Shown here piece after piece: positions 21,074-25,381 of a DNA stretch of 25,381 nt. The stretch's first letter is position 1. The number at the start of each line of letters is the position of its first letter. The stretch comes from Dethiosulfatibacter sp. (GTDB taxonomy: Bacteria; Bacillota_A; Clostridia; Tissierellales; Dethiosulfatibacteraceae): NCBI GenBank assembly GCA_019084435.1, contig JAHRFV010000027.1, positions 1 through 25,381 of the forward strand, given 5' to 3'. Both the position numbers and the translations under genes were made by a program. The notes below the pieces were generated by a model, which did no database searches, was not told the origin of the DNA, and saw only the letters and a list, made by a program, of their open reading frames with translations.

Positions 21074-21866
21074 GGCTTTTTTCATTATTCATTGTATTTA
21101 AAAATGCATTCATATCAATGTTGTCATAATATACATCTAGCAAGGATAAACCTTGAGATTTAGCCGTATGTCCAACGGCATCCCTATCTTGTGAAAGAAT
21201 TATTTCACCAATACTATCTGCCGATATACGTCCCCGTCCAACATCAATGAGGGTACCGGCAATATTTCTGACCATCTTATACAAAAACCCATTTCCGGTC
21301 ACCATCAATACCAAGAAATGATGGTGATGCATGAGCCTTATGTCGTAAATATTTCTGACGGTTGTTTTAGCACTTGAACCGCTAGCCGTGAAACCGCTGA
21401 AATCATGTTCTCCTTTGAACTGCTCTGCGGCCTTTTGCATTGCAGCAATATCTAATTTGTAGACAACCTTATAACTATAATCATCTATAAGTGGATTGGC
21501 TGTTCTGTTGTTGTATATGCAGTAAATATATGTCTTGCCTATAGCGTTGAACCTGGAATGAAATCCCATATCTACTTCATCTGACGTCTTTATTCTGATG
21601 TCTTTTGGCAGCTTGGAATTTAATGCTTGCCCAATCTTGAATGCATTAACAGACAAATCCGTCTTGAAATTTGCTGTCTGATTGAATGCATGTACTCCTG
21701 AATCAGTTCTGCCTGATCCGATAAGGTTAATCTTTTGTCCAAATATCGATTGGAATGTATTTTCTATGGTCTCTTGGATGGTATTTTTACCCAGTTGCTT
21801 TTGCCAACCATGATAGCAGGTCCCTTTGTATGAGATTTTAAGCCTTATGTTCTTGTAGTCATCCAA
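21048..21866 (-). CDS. truA: tRNA pseudouridine(38-40) synthase TruA
   Basis: A 272-residue enzyme, slightly longer than the usual 245-260. It converts U38-U40 of tRNA anticodon arms to pseudouridine. The catalytic aspartate is D55 in SGRTDSGVHA. YHGWQKQ near the N-terminus, FHSRFNAIGKTYIY and FLYKMVRNIAGTLIDVGRG are further TruA signatures. The start is a TTG at 21866, with GGTGA about seven bases upstream; the family N-terminus begins just after it. It follows ecfT by 22 bases in the conserved Firmicutes order. Its C-terminal coding region doubles as the rplM-rpsI promoter. Confidence 0.95.
   Translation of the reverse strand: MDDYKNIRLKISYKGTCYHGWQKQLGKNTIQETIENTFQSIFGQKINLIGSGRTDSGVHAFNQTANFKTDLSVNAFKIGQALNSKLPKDIRIKTSDEVDMGFHSRFNAIGKTYIYCIYNNRTANPLIDDYSYKVVYKLDIAAMQKAAEQFKGEHDFSGFTASGSSAKTTVRNIYDIRLMHHHHFLVLMVTGNGFLYKMVRNIAGTLIDVGRGRISADSIGEIILSQDRDAVGHTAKSQGLSLLDVYYDNIDMNAFLNTMNNEKSLDTIVSLL
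21052..21066. repeat. Perfect 15-base palindrome in the rplM promoter spacer
   Basis: AATAGTG (21052-21058) and CACTATT (21060-21066) are exact complements around a central A. It lies between the -35 and -10 boxes, where a repressor would block polymerase. It also encodes the last truA residues, so symmetry could be chance. Confidence 0.5.
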
Positions 21867-21888
21867 TCGATCATCACCACTTTTTTAA

Positions 21889-22692
21889 CTATATTTGAAT
21901 GAATCTTGAGCCCACTATAGCGCTTACATAAATAAATGTGATCAACAGGGCAAAGTAGTCACTTCGCACCATCAACAGGGCACGCATCCTTGTCCTGTGT
22001 TCCCCACCTCTGTAACACCTGGCTTCCATTGCCATGGCCAGTTCATCCGCTCTTCTGAAAGCACTGACAAACAAAGGCACCAGCAATGGCACTAGACTTT
22101 TGGCTCTTCTGACGATATTGCCGCTTTCAAAGTCAGCTCCTCTTGCCTTCTGCGCTTTCATGATTTTTTCAGTTTCTTCCATAAGTGTAGGGATAAACCT
22201 CAGTGCTATCGTCATCATCATTGCCAGTTCATGTGCCGGTAGTCCTATCCTTTTATAGGGGTTCAATAGGCTCTCTATGCCATCTGTAAGCAATATAGGT
22301 GATGTGGTAAGGGTTAGCATAGAAGTACCCATAATAAGCAATACAAGCCTCAAGGCCATGAATCCTGCCTGTCTGATTCCCTCTCTTGTGATATCCAGAG
22401 GTCCAAGCTGGTACAATACTTCCCCTGGCGTCATAAACAGATTGATAACGAATGTAATACCAATGATGATCAATATCGGTTTTAAGCCTCTGATAACCAT
22501 CTTCAATGGCACATGAGACATTTTAATCACTATACCTAAAAATACAAAAACTAATAGATAGGCTTGAAATTTATTGATCAGAAAAAGCGAAACAATAAAA
22601 ATCAGAGTGACCATAATCTTAACCCTTGGATCCAAATCATGTATTTTAGACTCAACTGGATAATGCTGACCTATCGTTAAGTTTTTAAGCAT
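21889..22692 (-). CDS. ecfT: EcfT, transmembrane coupling subunit of ECF transporters
   Basis: A 267-residue membrane protein with about five segments. The two coupling-helix signatures that touch the ATPases are present: KARG at about 182-185 and EARCYRG at 223-229. The N-terminal HDLDPRVKI is also family-typical. EcfT links the ATPases EcfA1 and EcfA2 to exchangeable vitamin-binding S components, of which QueT is one encoded in this window. The start overlaps the end of ecfA2 by 8 bases, so the three genes are translationally coupled. Confidence 0.95.
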   Translation of the reverse strand: MLKNLTIGQHYPVESKIHDLDPRVKIMVTLIFIVSLFLINKFQAYLLVFVFLGIVIKMSHVPLKMVIRGLKPILIIIGITFVINLFMTPGEVLYQLGPLDITREGIRQAGFMALRLVLLIMGTSMLTLTTSPILLTDGIESLLNPYKRIGLPAHELAMMMTIALRFIPTLMEETEKIMKAQKARGADFESGNIVRRAKSLVPLLVPLFVSAFRRADELAMAMEARCYRGGEHRTRMRALLMVRSDYFALLITFIYVSAIVGSRFIQI

Positions 22693-23545
22693 CTTTTTTA
22701 CTCCTTAAGACTCTCAGTATTTCTTCGGTGGCGTCTGCTATTGTCAGTTTATCTGTATCAACATTTATTCCTCTAGCTTTTAGCGCCTTCATAATGTCAA
22801 CAACCTGAGGGACTCCCAGTCCAATCCTTTTTAGTTCCTCTGAGTCCTTATATATTTCATGTGGTGTGCCTTGCATATGAATACGACCTTGATACATCAC
22901 ATAGATGTAATCAGCAAATCTGGCAATATCCTCCATGCTATGTGAAACGAGAATAATGGTAATCTTCTTTTCATGCAATTTCTTAATTGTGTTTAAGAGT
23001 TTATTTCTTCCAGAAGGATCCAATCCCGCAGTTGGCTCATCCAAAACTAGATAATCAGGCTTCATTGCCAGAACACCTGCTATGGCAACTCTTCTTTTTT
23101 GGCCTCCACTTAAATCAAATGGTGATTTGTCCTTAACGCTATCGTAATCAAATCCAACCAGTTCCAAGGCATATTTGACTCTTCTTTCAACCTCAAGCGC
23201 ATCCAAATCCAGATTGATAGGACCATAGGCCACATCTTTGAATACCGTCTCTTCAAACAACTGATATTCAGGGTATTGAAAAACCAAACCAACCTTTTGT
23301 CTGATCAGTTTAAGCTTTATTTTTTTATCCTTTATATTATTGCCATCAATAAACACAGTCCCTGCTTCTGGAAGTATCAATCCGTTAAAATGCTGTATAA
23401 GAGTGGATTTTCCAGAGCCGGTTTGTCCAATGATGCCTACAAAATCGCCATTTTTGATTTCCATGTTGATATCATTCAGCGCCTTTGTTTCAAATGGAGT
23501 TCCCTGACTATAATAAAACGATAACTGCTCAATTTTTATTGACAT
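22685..23545 (-). CDS. ecfA2: EcfA2, ATPase subunit of the ECF transporter module
   Basis: A 286-residue ABC ATPase. Walker A is GQTGSGKST at 40-48, the signature LSGGQKRR follows FDL, and Walker B is [12 protein letters not shown]. It ends with the C-terminal extension typical of ECF ATPases. The start overlaps ecfA1 by 10 bases and the end overlaps ecfT by 8. It forms a heterodimer with EcfA1 to power uptake of several micronutrients. Calling it A2 rather than A1 follows its second place in the operon and its closer fit to that subfamily ([13 protein letters not shown]). Confidence 0.95.
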   Translation of the reverse strand: MSIKIEQLSFYYSQGTPFETKALNDINMEIKNGDFVGIIGQTGSGKSTLIQHFNGLILPEAGTVFIDGNNIKDKKIKLKLIRQKVGLVFQYPEYQLFEETVFKDVAYGPINLDLDALEVERRVKYALELVGFDYDSVKDKSPFDLSGGQKRRVAIAGVLAMKPDYLVLDEPTAGLDPSGRNKLLNTIKKLHEKKITIILVSHSMEDIARFADYIYVMYQGRIHMQGTPHEIYKDSEELKRIGLGVPQVVDIMKALKARGINVDTDKLTIADATEEILRVLRSKKDA

Positions 23546-24360
23546 ATTGCATCCACCAATTCCTCTATCTTGATAATGTCTCGTGACATCACAATACCTT
23601 CGTCTATCAAATTGTGTGCAAGTTCAGTCACTTGAGGCACATCAAGCCCAAATTTTTTAATTAATTCAATATTGACAAAAACCTCTTTAGGGGTTCCTTC
23701 CATTTGAATCTTGCCCCCATCCATAACGATGACCCTATCTGCTTGCACCGCTTCATCCATGAAATGAGTAATCAGGAGCACTGTCTTATTCTCGTCCTTA
23801 TTGAGTCTCTTGATAGTCTCCAGTACTTCTTTTCTGCCTGATGGATCCAACATTGCAGTCGGTTCATCCAAAATAATACATTCAGAATTCAATGCCAGAA
23901 CACCAGCTATGGCTATTCTCTGTTTTTGTCCCCCAGATAAAAGGTGGGGTGGGCGCTTTCTGTATTCATACATATCGACCGCCTTTAAGGAATCATCTAC
24001 TCTTTTCCGGATTTCAAGAGGGTCTACTCCTTGGTTTTCAGGTCCAAAAGCCACATCTTCTTCAACAATAGTGGCAACCAGTTGGTTGTCTGGGTTTTGA
24101 AATACCATACCGGCAGTTTGGCGTATGTTCCAAAGCATACTATCATCTTTGGTATTCATCCCTTTAACTGTTATCTCGCCTTCTGTAGGCAATAAAAGAG
24201 AATTAATCAGTTTTGCCAAGGTTGATTTTCCTGATCCATTATGACCAAGTATGGCAACAAATTCGCCAGGTTGGATATCCAAGCTGACGCCATTGAGTGC
24301 ATTCTTTTCTTCTTGACTGTATTGAAAGCTAACATTGCTTATTTTGATTATAGGATCCAT
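23536..24360 (-). CDS. ecfA1: EcfA1, ATPase subunit of the ECF transporter module
   Basis: A 274-residue ABC ATPase. Walker A is GHNGSGKST at 39-47. The Q-loop stretch [23 protein letters not shown] is the classic EcfA1 form, followed by LSGGQKQR and [11 protein letters not shown]. It is the first gene of the ecfA1-ecfA2-ecfT-truA run. The ATG at 24360 has only GGAGA about 12 bases upstream, a weak site. The rplQ terminator lies upstream, so a promoter is expected in 24361-24475, but I see no clear -35/-10 pair there. Confidence 0.95.
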   Translation of the reverse strand: MDPIIKISNVSFQYSQEEKNALNGVSLDIQPGEFVAILGHNGSGKSTLAKLINSLLLPTEGEITVKGMNTKDDSMLWNIRQTAGMVFQNPDNQLVATIVEEDVAFGPENQGVDPLEIRKRVDDSLKAVDMYEYRKRPPHLLSGGQKQRIAIAGVLALNSECIILDEPTAMLDPSGRKEVLETIKRLNKDENKTVLLITHFMDEAVQADRVIVMDGGKIQMEGTPKEVFVNIELIKKFGLDVPQVTELAHNLIDEGIVMSRDIIKIEELVDAICQ

Positions 24361-24475
24361 AAATTATCAGTCTCCATTCTGTATAAAATGATCTGCATAA
24401 GTAACATGCGATAAAACACAAAAATCCCTTGTTTCTTATCGATTATCACCTATAGATTAATATTTACTGTGAATA

Positions 24476-24513
24476 GGTAAAGGATTAAGCAGACGCGCGT
24501 GCTGCTTAATCCT
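24476..24513 (-). terminator. Terminator after rplQ
   Basis: AGGATTAAGCAG (24481-24492) and CTGCTTAATCCT (24502-24513) form a perfect 12-bp stem with a 9-base loop. The minus-strand tail TTACC is a poor T-run, so read-through into ecfA1 is possible. Confidence 0.7.
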
Positions 24514-24519
24514 TGCTGA

Positions 24520-24861
24520 TTAAACCAATTCGATTATTACCATTTCAGCGCCATCGCCTCTACGTGGTCCTAATTTGAGTATTCTTGTATAGCCACCGTT
24601 TCTACCTTCATATTTCGGAGCAATCTCTTCAAAAAGCTTTGCTACCACATTTTTATCATATATGAAAGAAAGAGCTTGTCTTCTGGCATGAAGATCGCCT
24701 CTTTTGCCAAGAGTTATCATTTTATCTGCTAGTTTTCTAAGTTCTTTTGCTCTTGTCTCAGTAGTTTCGATTCTGCCATGTGCAATTATACTTGTTGTCA
24801 TATTTCTCAACATAGCTACTCTATGATCAGATTGACGACCTAACTTTCTATGCTTACCCAT
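24520..24861 (-). CDS. rplQ: 50S ribosomal protein L17
   Basis: A 113-residue protein, normal for Firmicutes L17. [47 protein letters not shown] and the closing [22 protein letters not shown] are diagnostic. AGGAGGG-type bases lie just before the ATG at 24861. It follows rpoA by 23 bases at the end of the large ribosomal-protein operon and is followed by a hairpin terminator. Confidence 0.98.
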   Translation of the reverse strand: MGKHRKLGRQSDHRVAMLRNMTTSIIAHGRIETTETRAKELRKLADKMITLGKRGDLHARRQALSFIYDKNVVAKLFEEIAPKYEGRNGGYTRILKLGPRRGDGAEMVIIELV

Positions 24862-24884
24862 ACTTAACCCTCCTTTTTCACAGA

Positions 24885-25381
24885 TTAATTATCTGATGCC
24901 TTTAAAGATTGTCCCAATTCAGCTAACTTTTTCTGTACTTCCTCTAAAGACTTCTTCCCTAGATTTCTCACCTTCATCATATCATCTTCTGTTTTAAGTG
25001 TTAACTCTTCTACAGAATTGATTCCTGCTCTTTTGAGGCAGTTGTATGATCTAACAGATAGATCTAGTTCTTCAATAGTCATTTCCAATACTTTTTCTTT
25101 TTCATCTTCCTCTTTCTCAACCATTATCTCGACGTCACCAATGTGGTTAGTCAATGATATGAATAGATTCAGATGCTCGTTTAAAATTTTAGCTCCCAAT
25201 GAAACTGCTTCTTCAGGTTCAATTGTTCCATTAGTCCAGACTTCAAGCGTGAGCTTGTCATAGTCTGTTCTGTTACCGACTCTTGTATTCTCAACCAGAA
25301 AATTAACTTTATTAACCGGCGTATATATAGAATCGATTGGAATAACGCCTATAGAATGGGAATCTTTCTTGTTTCTATCAG
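24885..25381 (-). CDS. rpoA: RNA polymerase alpha subunit, C-terminal part (partial)
   Basis: The frame is open from the window edge (first full codon at 25379) to the stop at 24885, about 164 residues. The upstream part reads [36 protein letters not shown]-like sequence, the end of the alpha N-terminal assembly domain. The C-terminal domain, which contacts UP elements and activators, follows after an acidic linker: [22 protein letters not shown] and [18 protein letters not shown]. An internal ATG at 25199 is not the start. The gene continues beyond the window. Confidence 0.97.
   Translation of the reverse strand, partial: DRNKKDSHSIGVIPIDSIYTPVNKVNFLVENTRVGNRTDYDKLTLEVWTNGTIEPEEAVSLGAKILNEHLNLFISLTNHIGDVEIMVEKEEDEKEKVLEMTIEELDLSVRSYNCLKRAGINSVEELTLKTEDDMMKVRNLGKKSLEEVQKKLAELGQSLKASDN

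Noticed and set aside
23801..24100. Plus-strand frame of 99 codons opposite ecfA1
   Set aside because: It mirrors the conserved ATPase motifs on the other strand; no start signal.

Overview
This AT-rich window carries a chromosomal segment of a low-GC, Gram-positive anaerobe of the class Clostridia. The evidence is the Firmicutes-type gene order rpoA-rplQ-ecfA1-ecfA2-ecfT-truA-rplM-rpsI at the right end, strong AGGAGG-type ribosome binding sites, and fermentative genes: a tungsten-type aldehyde:ferredoxin oxidoreductase, an iron alcohol dehydrogenase and a phosphate butyryltransferase. I cannot name a genus from the sequence. Almost all genes lie on the minus strand. The exceptions are an FCD-type regulator, citX, a small exported protein and a cysteine-rich protein.

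Layout. 1-238 is a near-perfect foldback whose arms carry IS21-like terminal repeats; it may be a mini-element or an assembly artefact. 300-971 (+) is a GntR/FCD-like regulator with a terminator. 1023-5127 (-) is an aldehyde oxidoreductase module: a sigma-54 enhancer-binding activator, then a textbook -24/-12 promoter, then aor and a moaD-like gene. 5175-7729 is a divergent prosthetic-group module. MarR, a half-length AbrB-type membrane protein and CitG lie on minus; CitX lies on plus. A perfect MarR-type palindrome sits in the overlapping divergent promoters. The citrate lyase genes are not in the window.

7718-7876 holds a strongly structured element that looks like the right end (omega-RNA region) of an IS200/IS605 element whose transposase genes are gone; a 17-base piece of it recurs inverted at 9216-9232. 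The two copies bracket a PLP aminotransferase gene. 9237-12594 (-) is a CPBP protease - GPH transporter - iron alcohol dehydrogenase operon. 12754-13065 (+) is a small exported protein. 13073-14112 (-) is lrgAB. 14230-16660 (-) pairs an unusual fused PTS mannose-family IIC-IID protein, with no IIA or IIB nearby, with a phosphate butyryltransferase. 16839-19383 holds a cysteine-rich small protein facing an AmmeMemoRadiSam pair (a B-A fusion and a radical SAM enzyme).

19462-25381 (-) is the housekeeping end. It has the C-terminal part of rpoA, rplQ, the energy-coupling module EcfA1-A2-T, truA, rplM-rpsI with its own promoter inside truA, and queT. QueT is the substrate-binding (S) component that would plug into the EcfAAT module next door, and it is preceded by a clear preQ1-I riboswitch. 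The downstream pairings suggest a translational OFF switch.
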